Assembly (NCBI GenBank): GCA_016928315.1
Contig: JAFGKZ010000121.1
Span: 1-35,164 of the forward strand
From: Calditrichaceae bacterium
GTDB taxonomy: Bacteria > Calditrichota > Calditrichia > Calditrichales > Calditrichaceae
DNA: 35,164 bases
Direction: 5' to 3'
Below are positions 16,785 through 24,752 of the stretch, piece after piece; position 1 is the first letter of the stretch, and each line of letters opens with the position of its first letter. The translations under genes and the position numbers were made by a program. Under the pieces are notes generated by a model. That model was not told the DNA's origin. It worked only from the letters and a program-made list of their open reading frames with translations, and did no database searches.

Positions 16785-16855
16785 TAGACTACCCTTTGTA
16801 TGACGATAAAGTATTTAATGACTTTCCGAATTTATAAAAATTTTTAGAATTACTA

Positions 16856-17482
16856 TTAATCGTTTTTCACAGCCAGTCTTAATCCTAATGCAATCATAAT
16901 CGTTCCGCTGATATATCTCAAAATACTTTGAATAGATTTATTCCGTTTTAAAAATCCTCCGGCAGTTCCTGCAAAATAACCAATAAGCCCAAACCATAGA
17001 ATTGCCATCAGGGAAAAGATACATCCCAGACAAAGGAATTGCGATATATGATTTGATACATTCACTTCCACAAATTGTGGTAAAAATGCCATAAAAGTTA
17101 CAATAGCCTTGGGATTAAATATATTCGTTAAAACCGCTTGTTTAAATATTTTCCCATTTTTATTGAGACTAGTTACATTGGATGATTCTACATTTGCTTT
17201 AGTGATGATTGCTTTTATCCCGATGTAAATCAGGTATGCGGCGCCAATATATTTTATAATTAAATAAGCGACTCTGGAAGTCTGAATAATAGCGGATAAT
17301 CCAAAGGCTGCAAACATGGTATGTATCAAAAGGCCAACACAAACACCTATCGCTGATAGGATACCTGCCTTATTGCCGTCCGAAATACTCCGGGTGGTCA
17401 CGTAAATAAAATCAGGTCCCGGCGCTATAATAATCATAATAGATGATATAAAAAATAGTGGTAGATTTATAATGCCTTCCAT
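16856..17482 (-). CDS. LysE/RhtB-family amino-acid exporter
   Basis: The 208-residue membrane protein has six predicted helices and the family's N-terminal signature APGPDFIYVTTRS (about residues 20-32), followed by GNKAGILSAIGVCVGLLIHTMFAAFGLS. The middle segment FNPKAIVTFMAFLPQFV (near residues 116-132) is a second hallmark. LysE/RhtB proteins export amino acids or derivatives such as lysine, threonine and homoserine lactone by proton exchange; the substrate here cannot be told. An AAAGGA Shine-Dalgarno precedes the ATG at 17482. The gene lies 71 bases upstream of the glycosyltransferase on the same strand. Confidence 0.9.
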   Translation of the reverse strand: MEGIINLPLFFISSIMIIIAPGPDFIYVTTRSISDGNKAGILSAIGVCVGLLIHTMFAAFGLSAIIQTSRVAYLIIKYIGAAYLIYIGIKAIITKANVESSNVTSLNKNGKIFKQAVLTNIFNPKAIVTFMAFLPQFVEVNVSNHISQFLCLGCIFSLMAILWFGLIGYFAGTAGGFLKRNKSIQSILRYISGTIMIALGLRLAVKND

Positions 17483-17699
17483 TGATTCCTTTCAAGAAGT
17501 GATATTTAAATCTTATTTTCCCTGATCATCAAATAATGGAATAAGTGGTTCAAAATAAGATTATTTAAAGTCCGAAAAAAGTACATTACTTAACGTATTT
17601 TTAAAACTGAAGTTTCTCAGATTTTGTATTTTAATGTTTTTTTAATTTAAAAGTGGAAAAATGGCATGTCATTCCACAGAGAATATTTTACAACTGGAT

Positions 17700-18443
17700 T
17701 TAGGAGATGGCCAAATTCATTTCTTTTACCCATGCTTCATCCATCTTAATTAACCTGTTTTTCTTCAGATTCTCTTTTAGAATCCACCGGATATCTTTGT
17801 CTTCAATTTTCGCAAGTACTGCGAAGGCTTGTTTCCCCTTCTCAGGAAAAGCAACAACTGCAACGCTCAATCCATAGGCTAAACCTTTTTTCAACACCCG
17901 GAATGATTCATCCTTTCGGTTTTCAATTTTTGAGAAATTTTGAATTATTTCAGTCAGAATATCCAGTACCTGTCCAGCATGATTGTGGTTTTTAATTAAG
18001 ACTGGTTCACATAATCCGGCAACAATGGCCCGCTGAACAAATAAATTTTCTTTCATCCATTTTTTCATCTCAGTCAGCAATAAATCCATTTTCTGTTTCC
18101 CGATATATTGAAGGGCAAAGGCGACGCCTTCGCGAACCCGCCAGCGATTATCTGCAGCCAGTTTTTTTAATTGTTCGAAATATTCCGTCTTAGCTTCGGC
18201 AATCAGCTTGCCCAGACCGGCTGCGCCACAGGTGGCCACAAATTCGCCCGGTGTATTTGTGGGCGCTACAGATTCATTATATTTCAAACATTTGAAGAAA
18301 AATGATTCATCGCCGACTTCCTGCACAGCAAATAAAAGTTCTAGATTACCACGCGGCCCCGGCAGATTGGAATGATCCATCAAATATCGGATACGATCGT
18401 TCGTTTTTAAAAATTCATTTGTATATAATTCAATTTTGCTCAT
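17700..18443 (-). CDS. HEAT/armadillo-like repeat protein
   Basis: The 247-residue, mostly helical protein has repeated helix pairs, for example ADNRWRVREGVAFALQYIGK and KMDLLLTEMKKWMKENLFVQRAIVAGLCEP, typical of HEAT or DNA-alkylation-repair-like (AlkD) folds. The segment RWRVREGVAFALQ matches the DxxWRVREAxA pattern common to HEAT proteins of bacteria. No catalytic motif is visible, so a scaffold or DNA-binding role is equally possible. Its ATG shares one base with the stop of the upstream tautomerase gene (TAATG), so the two are translationally coupled. There are no signal peptide and no membrane segment. Confidence 0.6.
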   Translation of the reverse strand: MSKIELYTNEFLKTNDRIRYLMDHSNLPGPRGNLELLFAVQEVGDESFFFKCLKYNESVAPTNTPGEFVATCGAAGLGKLIAEAKTEYFEQLKKLAADNRWRVREGVAFALQYIGKQKMDLLLTEMKKWMKENLFVQRAIVAGLCEPVLIKNHNHAGQVLDILTEIIQNFSKIENRKDESFRVLKKGLAYGLSVAVVAFPEKGKQAFAVLAKIEDKDIRWILKENLKKNRLIKMDEAWVKEMNLAIS

Positions 18444-18832
18444 TATACTTTGATCTCAAATCCCATATCAATTTCACTGGCGGGCTTGCCTTTAATGCCC
18501 CAGTTTTCCATTTCCGGTTCATTCAGGTACATAAGAATGTCAGACTCATCAATTCCCGGATTGGCTTTTAGATTTTGAAATATTTCTTTGTACAATTTCC
18601 GTTTAGCCTCAAGACTTCTTCCCTTGAATGCTGTAATTTCAATTATGGTAAAGTTTGCTGTTTTATTGGATCGCCGCTCGAAATTTTCTTCATCCAGCTC
18701 ATAAATTCTTTGATTGCGGTCATCAGCAGGAATTTTGAAAGCGGATACCAGGGCTTCATGAACGCCATCCAAAATGGCTTTTTTATAGGCTTTCGATTTT
18801 CCTTTGTAAATCTCTACACGTATTAATGGCAT
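18443..18832 (-). CDS. Tautomerase-family protein (4-oxalocrotonate tautomerase-like)
   Basis: The protein has 129 residues when started at ATG 18832, giving MPLIRVEIYKGKS. After Met removal, Pro1 would be the catalytic base of the tautomerase superfamily. A GGAG Shine-Dalgarno lies 6 bases before this ATG, so it is preferred to an upstream ATG at 18844 that would bury the proline. Residues about 60-90 (FTIIEITAFKGRSLEAKRKLYKEIF) resemble the second beta-alpha unit of the family, so this is a fused or elongated member of the 130-residue class. The substrate is unknown. The gene is coupled to the HEAT-like gene downstream by a one-base overlap. Confidence 0.8.
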   Translation of the reverse strand: MPLIRVEIYKGKSKAYKKAILDGVHEALVSAFKIPADDRNQRIYELDEENFERRSNKTANFTIIEITAFKGRSLEAKRKLYKEIFQNLKANPGIDESDILMYLNEPEMENWGIKGKPASEIDMGFEIKV

Positions 18833-18998
18833 GTTCATCTCCAACTAAATATAAATATTTTAGTCATTTCTGTTTATCTTTTTAGTAAGTCTATTTCTAT
18901 CTGGCATGGATTCCCGTTTTCACGGTAATGACAAACATTTAATTTTTCTTTGTGGTCCTTGTGTCTTCGTGTGAAAATAATGTATTACAAAAATCCAA

Positions 18999-19790
18999 TT
19001 ATTCAGGAAAATTGATCGCCTGGATCAGGGCTTCAAAATTCTCTTCCCAGGCTTCCTCAGGACTATTATCCGGCAGTTCCAGTGTAACGGTTGGAATCCG
19101 GCCTTCCACACCGGCATAAGCGCCTAACGATCCGGGTGTAGGATAGCCGATATTCGATTCAATGTGGTACCCATTGTAATCAGCCATCCGCAGAACCAAA
19201 TCCTTTGCCGGGCCGTCATAGTTTAATACATGCAAATCCGAATGAATGACAATGAGTTTTTCCGGTTGATACAAATTAATCAACTCCATTACTGCCTGTG
19301 TTTCTTTTTCCGAGCCTGCTTCATAACCGGGATTATATTTGTGCTTTTCATAAATGGGCCGCCAGTTTTCTGTTGGAAAATTTCGGTTAATGTCAACCTT
19401 ATTTGCATTAATACGTTCATTACGTAACAGTCCATCCGGATTAACAACAGGCACAATCACAACCTTGCTGTTGATTAATTCTGGTTTGGTATGAATGGTA
19501 TCCGCCAGCTTAACAGCGAGATGAAAGGTATTTTGTTCATCTCCATGCATGGCTGCCAGAATTAGAGTTGTGGATTCACCCTTGCCCTGTTCGAACAAAT
19601 AAATATCTCTGCCCTGTTCTGATTTGGCAAAAATCTTCCAGGGCAGCGGACTACTTTTTATTGATGCGTACAATTTTTTTGTTTCCTGATGCAGTTTGAG
19701 ATGTTTGATAAATGGAACGGCAAAATAATAGATAATAACCATAATCAAAATTATTAATACTAATATGACATATTTATTGGTAAACGGCAT
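18999..19790 (-). CDS. Membrane-anchored M14-family zinc carboxypeptidase-like protein
   Basis: The 263-residue protein has an N-terminal hydrophobic helix (about residues 7-27) that should anchor it in the membrane with the domain outside. The M14 peptidase motifs follow: AAMHGDEQNTF (H-x-x-E zinc ligands), VVNPDGLLRNERINANKVDINRNFP (NPDG and the DxNRNF substrate-site motif), VIHSDLH (third zinc His), and VTLELPD near the C-terminus, where the Glu is the catalytic base. Its size and motifs fit the MpaA-like group that trims murein peptides or small amides. An AAAGGA Shine-Dalgarno precedes the ATG. It is transcribed away from the BMC operon, from which it is separated by the palindromic repeat at 19886-19977. 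Confidence 0.85.
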   Translation of the reverse strand: MPFTNKYVILVLIILIMVIIYYFAVPFIKHLKLHQETKKLYASIKSSPLPWKIFAKSEQGRDIYLFEQGKGESTTLILAAMHGDEQNTFHLAVKLADTIHTKPELINSKVVIVPVVNPDGLLRNERINANKVDINRNFPTENWRPIYEKHKYNPGYEAGSEKETQAVMELINLYQPEKLIVIHSDLHVLNYDGPAKDLVLRMADYNGYHIESNIGYPTPGSLGAYAGVEGRIPTVTLELPDNSPEEAWEENFEALIQAINFPE

Positions 19791-19885
19791 CCGACAAGTC
19801 CTTTATATGTATTGAAAGATAAAAGTTAATATTTTTTTGATTTGATTCAAATACATTTAATCTTTTCAAATAGAATGTCCACTTC

Positions 19886-19977
19886 GGGCTAAAGCCCTGA
19901 AAAAAATGATTTCACTAACACCTGCCTTAAGGCAGGTGTTAGTTACACTAAGTTATTGTTAATGGCCTTTAAGCCAT
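19886..19977. repeat. Triple-hairpin palindromic element upstream of the BMC operon
   Basis: Three stems lie in a row: GGGCT-AA-AGCCC (886-897 of 19 kb), a 30-base perfect palindrome at 19914-19943 with TTAA at its centre (arms CACCTGCC/GGCAGGTG), and ATGGC-CTTTAA-GCCAT (19962-19977). It separates the divergent M14 and BMC transcripts. The style matches REP-like elements (compare 'gggctaaagccc' motifs in other genomes); no transposase is near. It could also act as an operator or affect BMC expression. Confidence 0.6.
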
Positions 19978-20076
19978 ATACATAAATGTATATTTTTAAA
20001 ATATCTACATGCAAATCTTTTATATAGAGTTTTTATGGCTTGATTGTAACCTAAATATTTGTTTAATTTAACGCTT

Positions 20077-20643
20077 ATGGAATCAGCTTATGGCTTTATC
20101 GAAACCCGCGGACTTACGGCTGCCATCGAGGCGGCTGATGCGATGGTAAAAGCTGCAAAAATTGACATAATCAAGTATCAAAAAACCGGCGGCGCCCTGG
20201 TTACCATTTTAATTGAGGGTGATTTAGCTGCCTGCCAGTCTGCTGTTGCTGCCGGAAGCGCTGCGGCAGAGCGTGTCGGTGAACTCATTTCAGCCCATGT
20301 TATTCCCCGCCCGGTTGATGAGGTCAGAAATCTTTATGGTTATGTAATAACGCCGGCCAGATCAAAAGAAGAGAAAACCACTACACCTGTTATCAAAAAG
20401 CCCGCGGAAAAACCACCATCAAAAAATAAGAAAAAGACGGTTGTAAAATCTTCCCATGAAACGGGTGATTTACTGGACTGGCTGTCAGCTCAAAAAAATG
20501 GAACCAATATCAATCAGATAGCTGTTTATTTGAAACAGGATAATGCGGTTGCCCGACGGATCGTCAAACAATTAATGGATGACGGCTTAATCGAGAAAGT
20601 GCAACAGAAATATTTTTTTCTGACTAAACGGAAAAGCAAATGA
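20077..20643 (+). CDS. EutK-like microcompartment shell protein: BMC-H domain fused to a winged helix
   Basis: The protein has 188 residues from ATG 20077; a TTG at 20059 would add six residues before the domain and is rejected. Residues 1-91 are a complete BMC-H shell domain (GFIETRGLTAAIEAADAMVKAA, pore motif KTGGA at 36-40, HVIPRPVDEV). Residues 92-131 form a Lys/Pro-rich linker. Residues 132-188 form a winged-helix-like domain (LLDWLSAQKNG, IAVYLKQDNAVARRIVKQLMDDGLIEK, KYFFL wing, basic end TKRKSK). E. coli EutK has the same architecture, and its C-terminal domain was shown to be a helix-turn-helix. BMC-H domains form hexamer tiles of the protein shell, so this tile would carry six copies of a possible DNA-binding domain. 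The stop overlaps the ParA start in ATGA. It is the first gene of the BMC operon. Confidence 0.9.
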   Translation: MESAYGFIETRGLTAAIEAADAMVKAAKIDIIKYQKTGGALVTILIEGDLAACQSAVAAGSAAAERVGELISAHVIPRPVDEVRNLYGYVITPARSKEEKTTTPVIKKPAEKPPSKNKKKTVVKSSHETGDLLDWLSAQKNGTNINQIAVYLKQDNAVARRIVKQLMDDGLIEKVQQKYFFLTKRKSK

Positions 20644-21401
20644 AGCTGATTGTGGTAATTAACAATAAAGGCGGTGTTGGTAAAACAACCAGTGTGGTTA
20701 ATCTGGCTGCCAGCTTTGCCCGGTTGGGTAAAAAGACTCTGCTCGTGGATCTCGATCCTTCCGCCAGCGCATCTATTCATCTTGGATTTGATAAAGTCAT
20801 TACTAATCATAAAACATTATGTGATTACCTGTTATCGGAAAATCGTATATTAAAAGATTATATTTATCCGACTTCCGAGAATAATTTATTCTGCCTGCCT
20901 TCGGAAACTGCTTTGAGCGAATTTTATGATGAAATTTTGCAGGAAGAAGAAGTGGAACTTTTTTTGAATCGCAAGGATTTTCCGAAAGAGAATGATATCG
21001 TGATTTTTGATACGCCGCCCAATATGGGCAACCTGGCCATGAATGCCCTGGCCATTACGGATTATGCGCTGATACCAATTCAGACACAGCATATGGCTTT
21101 AACCGGTCTTGATTTGACTATCAAACTGGTTGAAAAAGCTCAGCGGCATTTAAACCCGAAACTGGAAATTCTCGGTTACTTCGGCACCAATTATGACCGC
21201 CGCACCAATGTTGCTAAAGAAGTCTACGCATCAATTCAATCGCGATTCGGTAATAAAGTCTTCAATACGGTTATCGGCATAAACAGTAAACTGATTGAAG
21301 CGTACGGTGCGCAAAAGCCCATCCTGGCCTACGCACCTTCCGCGCGGGGTACAAAAGAATATAAAGCCCTGGCCGGTGAAATCATTAAACGATTAAAATA
21401 G
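20640..21401 (+). CDS. ParA-family ATPase (BMC-associated)
   Basis: The 253-residue protein has the deviant Walker A of ParA/Soj ATPases, NNKGGVGKTTS (signature Lys10, Lys15). Walker A' is LLVDLDPSASAS, and the Walker B region is IVIFDTPPNMGN. There is no N-terminal DNA-binding extension, so it belongs to the small type Ib/McdA-like group. Such ATPases bind nucleoid DNA nonspecifically as ATP dimers and move or space cargo when an adaptor triggers hydrolysis; in cyanobacteria the ParA-like McdA does this for carboxysomes. The start ATG lies within the stop of the EutK-like gene, so the two proteins are probably made together. No parB is present. I infer that it positions or partitions the microcompartment. 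A plasmid or chromosome partition role is less likely given the operon. Confidence 0.9.
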   Translation: MKLIVVINNKGGVGKTTSVVNLAASFARLGKKTLLVDLDPSASASIHLGFDKVITNHKTLCDYLLSENRILKDYIYPTSENNLFCLPSETALSEFYDEILQEEEVELFLNRKDFPKENDIVIFDTPPNMGNLAMNALAITDYALIPIQTQHMALTGLDLTIKLVEKAQRHLNPKLEILGYFGTNYDRRTNVAKEVYASIQSRFGNKVFNTVIGINSKLIEAYGAQKPILAYAPSARGTKEYKALAGEIIKRLK

Positions 21402-21413
21402 ACTGGATATATT

Positions 21414-21710
21414 ATGAAACGTCTTATTTCTGCCATAACCGTAAATGAAGCAAAAAAATCGGGAAAACTTGAAATTATCATTGGTGGAAAATCAACCATA
21501 ATTACCGATGAAGCCAGAGATTTGGCAAAAAAGTATGGTATCAAGTTTGTTGAATCAGCCACAATTCCGGCACAAGACACACAGGAATTTGACCGAAATA
21601 CAATTAAACTGATTGTTGAAAAAACACTGGAACGGCTGCCGCCGGAAAAACGGGATATGAATGCTGTAACCGAAGCCGTATTAAAAGTACTGAACAATTA
21701 TAATAAATAA
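21414..21710 (+). CDS. Small BMC-associated protein with EutQ-N-like motif and amphipathic C-terminal helices
   Basis: The protein has 98 residues. The N-terminal half reads MKRLISAITVNEAKKSGK and later STIITDEARDLAKKYGIKFVE. The same 'IITP-AR-LA' type of segment starts EutQ and EutT-like proteins, so I compare it with that domain with moderate confidence. The C-terminal part (residues about 62-98) holds two short amphipathic helices, NTIKLIVEKTLERL and AVTEAVLKVLNNY, which look like the encapsulation helices that target cargo into BMC shells. It lies 12 bases after parA and 21 bases before the phosphotransacetylase gene. Possible roles are cargo adaptor, ParA regulator or cofactor-handling subunit; none is proved. 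Confidence 0.55.
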   Translation: MKRLISAITVNEAKKSGKLEIIIGGKSTIITDEARDLAKKYGIKFVESATIPAQDTQEFDRNTIKLIVEKTLERLPPEKRDMNAVTEAVLKVLNNYNK

Positions 21711-21731
21711 ACTGTTCTTTTAAAGCGATCC

Positions 21732-22709
21732 ATGTCCGAATTGATTGAGACATTTAAGCAGCAATGCAAGCGTAAGCAGAAGCGAATTGTCTTTACGGAT
21801 GCCCTGGATATTCGTGTGCTCGAAGCATCCAGGCAGCTTTTCGATCAAAAACTGGCTGTTCCGATCCTGTTAGGAACACCTTCGGATATCCGGGCTTTTG
21901 CAGAAAAACAGGGCATACATACGCGCGGCTTACGCATACATCATCCCATGCACATGGATAACTTGCGTACAATGGTCAATGATTTGTTTTTTATCAGACA
22001 GCTTAAAGGGATGACACGGTTTGACGCGGAAAACAGTTTACATGATCCTCTGACTATGGGCGCTATGATGATCCGGCATAAACAGGCTGATTTGTGCATC
22101 AGTGGAAACCTTACCAACACAGCAAAAGTACTACAGACGGCTATTCAACTGGTTGGGCTAAAAAAAAATCATAAAACGGTTTCCGGATATATTTTATTAA
22201 TATCACCGGATGATGAAAAAGTTTTTGCCTTTGCCGATTGTTCAGTTATCCCCAGGCCAACCCCGCAGCAACTGGTTGATATCGCTATTGACACCGCTGA
22301 AAACTATTCGCGTTTGACAAATATCGAACCCCGAGCAGCCATGCTTTCTTTCTCAACCAGCCAAAGTGCTGATCACGAAATGACATTGAAGGTGCGCCAG
22401 GCTGTTCAATTAGCCAAACAGCAAAAACCTGAGTTGATACTTGACGGCGAAGTTCAGTTTGATGCCGCCATTGTTCCCAAAGTTTTCAGACAGAAGGCCC
22501 CGAACTGCCGCCTTGAAGGAAGAGCCAATGTATTTGTATTCCCTTCGCTTAATGCAGCCAATATTGGTTATAAAATTGCCCGATATCTGGTTGGATACAA
22601 AGGCGTTGGACCTGTGCTGCAGGGACTTAACGGGAATATGCAAAGTATCTCAATAGGATGCTGTACAGAAGATATTATTAATCTTGCTCTGATTGCATCT
22701 TGTTCGTAA
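21732..22709 (+). CDS. Phosphate acetyltransferase (EutD/Pta-type, PTA_PTB family)
   Basis: The 325-residue protein matches the catalytic C-terminal domain of Pta, as in EutD. It starts with KRIVFTDALDIRVLEASRQL, has LCISGNLTNTAKVLQTAIQLVGL in the middle, and the strong signature ILDGEVQFDAAIVPKV, LEGRANVFVFPSLNAANIGYKIARYL and GPVLQGLNGNM near the C-terminus. It interconverts acetyl-CoA (or a short acyl-CoA) and acyl-phosphate, releasing CoA inside the compartment and yielding acyl-phosphate for ATP synthesis. The BMC-specific PduL phosphotransacylase is absent here, so this protein is the likely replacement. The N-terminus is no longer than that of normal EutD, so no clear encapsulation peptide is seen. 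Confidence 0.9.
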   Translation: MSELIETFKQQCKRKQKRIVFTDALDIRVLEASRQLFDQKLAVPILLGTPSDIRAFAEKQGIHTRGLRIHHPMHMDNLRTMVNDLFFIRQLKGMTRFDAENSLHDPLTMGAMMIRHKQADLCISGNLTNTAKVLQTAIQLVGLKKNHKTVSGYILLISPDDEKVFAFADCSVIPRPTPQQLVDIAIDTAENYSRLTNIEPRAAMLSFSTSQSADHEMTLKVRQAVQLAKQQKPELILDGEVQFDAAIVPKVFRQKAPNCRLEGRANVFVFPSLNAANIGYKIARYLVGYKGVGPVLQGLNGNMQSISIGCCTEDIINLALIASCS

Positions 22710-22835
22710 AATACAAGAAAGTAAGTGAAATTATTGAACGGTGGAATATTATGGATAGTTTTTATAACCATACTTCCATCATTCCAAAATTCCATTAATG
22801 TTTTAATAAATATATAATAATTTAAGGAGTGGTAA

Positions 22836-23120
22836 ATGGAAGCATTGGGCATGATTGAGACAAAAGGTTTGGTCGGATTGATTGAAGCTTCTGACGCGAT
22901 GGTTAAAGCCGCCCGGGTCAAACTGGTAGCCTGGCAGCAAATTGGCGGCGGCTATGTAACGGCTCTGGTTCGCGGCGATGTTGCCGCCTGTAAAGCCGCA
23001 ACTGATGCCGGCGCTGCAGCCGCCGAGCGTGTGGGTGAGCTGGTTGCTGTGCACGTAATCCCGCGTCCGCATGGCGATCTTGAGGATGTATTCCCGATTA
23101 AGCTTCCGGGTACTAAATAG
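22836..23120 (+). CDS. BMC-H shell protein (PduA/CcmK-like)
   Basis: The 94-residue single BMC domain ([21 protein letters not shown], pore motif QIGGG around 35-39, [21 protein letters not shown]) forms the hexameric tiles that make up most facets of the shell. The small-residue pore is typical of tiles that pass polar metabolites. AAGGAG at 22824-22829, 6 bases before the ATG, is the best Shine-Dalgarno in the locus and fits the high copy number expected of the main shell protein. It is close to the EutK-like BMC domain in sequence, so the latter could assemble into mixed sheets with it. The 126-base gap upstream may allow separate regulation. Confidence 0.95.
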   Translation: MEALGMIETKGLVGLIEASDAMVKAARVKLVAWQQIGGGYVTALVRGDVAACKAATDAGAAAAERVGELVAVHVIPRPHGDLEDVFPIKLPGTK

Positions 23121-23287
23121 GTTCATTAGTTAAGTTCGATACCTCAGGAAAATTGATTCTATTTATCCATCCTGATTGAAGGCATGGTAAATGCATGATC
23201 AGCTTTACGATCAACTGATTGGTTTTGGGTTCGGACTTATTTTTTTCTGATATTAAATTATTAGCCTTTCAGAAATAGGATAATTTC

Positions 23288-24700
23288 ATGGAATTAAAAT
23301 CGGATGATATTAATCAGATCGTCCGTTCCGTTATGGATAGACTGGATGGTAAAACATCCAGGTCAGTTTCTACCGGGCAGTTAACTGTTGGTATTTTTAC
23401 CTCTCTGGATGAGGCTGTGAATGCCGCGGCTGAGTCACAGAAAAAAATCCGCAATCTGGAATTCAGAGCAAAGATAGTTCAGGCGATGCGTGAAACCGGA
23501 AAAAAATACGCCCGTGAGTTAGCTGAATATGCCGTCGCAGAAACCGGTATGGGCCGGGTGGAAGACAAATTTCAGAAAAATTTTTCACAAGCCGAAAAAA
23601 CGCCGGGCATCGAAGATTTACGACCTGAAGCGCTGAGCGGAGACCATGGTTTGACCCTGACCGAAAATGCCGCCTGGGGTGTAATTGCTTCCGTTACGCC
23701 ATCCACCAATCCGGCTGCTACGGTGATTAATAATTCGATCAGTATGATAGCCTCCGGTAATGCCGTGGTATTTGCGCCACATCCGGCGGCAAAAAAAGTA
23801 ACCCAGAAAACCATTTCGCTTTTAAATCAAGCTATTACAGGAATTGACGGCCCGCCTAATTTATTAACCACCGTTGCTGAACCGAGTATCGAGATCGCTC
23901 AACAGTTATTTAAGTATCCCGGCATTGATTTGCTCGTAGTAACCGGTGGTGAAGCGGTTGTGGAAGCTGCCCGTAAAAACACCAATAAACGATTGATGGC
24001 CGCCGGCGCCGGGAATCCTCCTGTGGTTGTGGATGAAACAGCTGATATTGCCAGAGCGGCTAAGGATATTGTTTGGGGCGCCTCATTTGATAATAATATC
24101 GTTTGCGCGGATGAAAAAATTATTATCAGTGTGGATAGCATCACCAATCAGTTAATGAATGAAATGGAAAAGAATAATGCGGTTCGGTTATCCGCGGATC
24201 AGGCTGAGCAATTAGCCAAAGTGATTCTGGAAAATTATCCCGGACCAAATGCTAAAATCAGCCGGAAATGGGTGGGCCGTGATGCGGTTAAAATTGCCAA
24301 AGAAATTGGTTTGAATGTACCCCCTGCAACACGCCTGCTTTTTACCGAAACCGATAAAAATCATCCTTTTGCTGTTTTAGAATTAATGATGCCGGTAATT
24401 TCAGTCGTACGCGCGTCCAACGCGGATAAGGCTATTGATATTGCTATTGAGCTGGAACGAGGTCTGCACCACACCGCGGCGCTGCATTCAAAAAATATCG
24501 ATGTTATGCACCGCATGGCCAATGAAATTAATACCAGCATTTTTGTTAAAAACGGACCCTGCTTAGCTGGACTGGGATTTGGCGGCGAAGGCTGGACGTC
24601 AATGACGATTACAACGCCAACCGGCGAAGGGGTTACTTCCGCCCGATCATTTGTGCGTTTACGGCGTTGTGTTGTGGTTGATCATTTCAGGATTGTATAA
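23288..24700 (+). CDS. CoA-acylating aldehyde dehydrogenase (EutE/PduP-like)
   Basis: The 470-residue enzyme of the aldehyde dehydrogenase superfamily has catalytic Cys273 in NNIVCADEK and family signatures VIASVTPSTNPAATVINNSI, AGAGNPPVVVDETADI and GLGFGGEGWTSMTITTPTGEG, as in EutE and PduP. It oxidises an aldehyde with NAD+ and CoA to acyl-CoA inside the microcompartment. Residues 2-20 (ELKSDDINQIVRSVMDRLD) form an amphipathic helix followed by a flexible linker, the known layout of BMC encapsulation peptides. The aldehyde substrate (acetaldehyde, propionaldehyde or another) cannot be read from sequence. The family is used in all aldehyde-generating BMC types, so it does not set the type of this locus. 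Confidence 0.95.
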   Translation: MELKSDDINQIVRSVMDRLDGKTSRSVSTGQLTVGIFTSLDEAVNAAAESQKKIRNLEFRAKIVQAMRETGKKYARELAEYAVAETGMGRVEDKFQKNFSQAEKTPGIEDLRPEALSGDHGLTLTENAAWGVIASVTPSTNPAATVINNSISMIASGNAVVFAPHPAAKKVTQKTISLLNQAITGIDGPPNLLTTVAEPSIEIAQQLFKYPGIDLLVVTGGEAVVEAARKNTNKRLMAAGAGNPPVVVDETADIARAAKDIVWGASFDNNIVCADEKIIISVDSITNQLMNEMEKNNAVRLSADQAEQLAKVILENYPGPNAKISRKWVGRDAVKIAKEIGLNVPPATRLLFTETDKNHPFAVLELMMPVISVVRASNADKAIDIAIELERGLHHTAALHSKNIDVMHRMANEINTSIFVKNGPCLAGLGFGGEGWTSMTITTPTGEGVTSARSFVRLRRCVVVDHFRIV

Positions 24701-24752
24701 ACTTCAATATTAAACACTTGCATGTAACTCACAATGTAATTACATTCAACCT

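Noticed and set aside
20059-20076. TTG start for the EutK-like shell protein
   Set aside because: It adds six residues before the BMC domain with no Shine-Dalgarno; the ATG at 20077 begins exactly at the domain.
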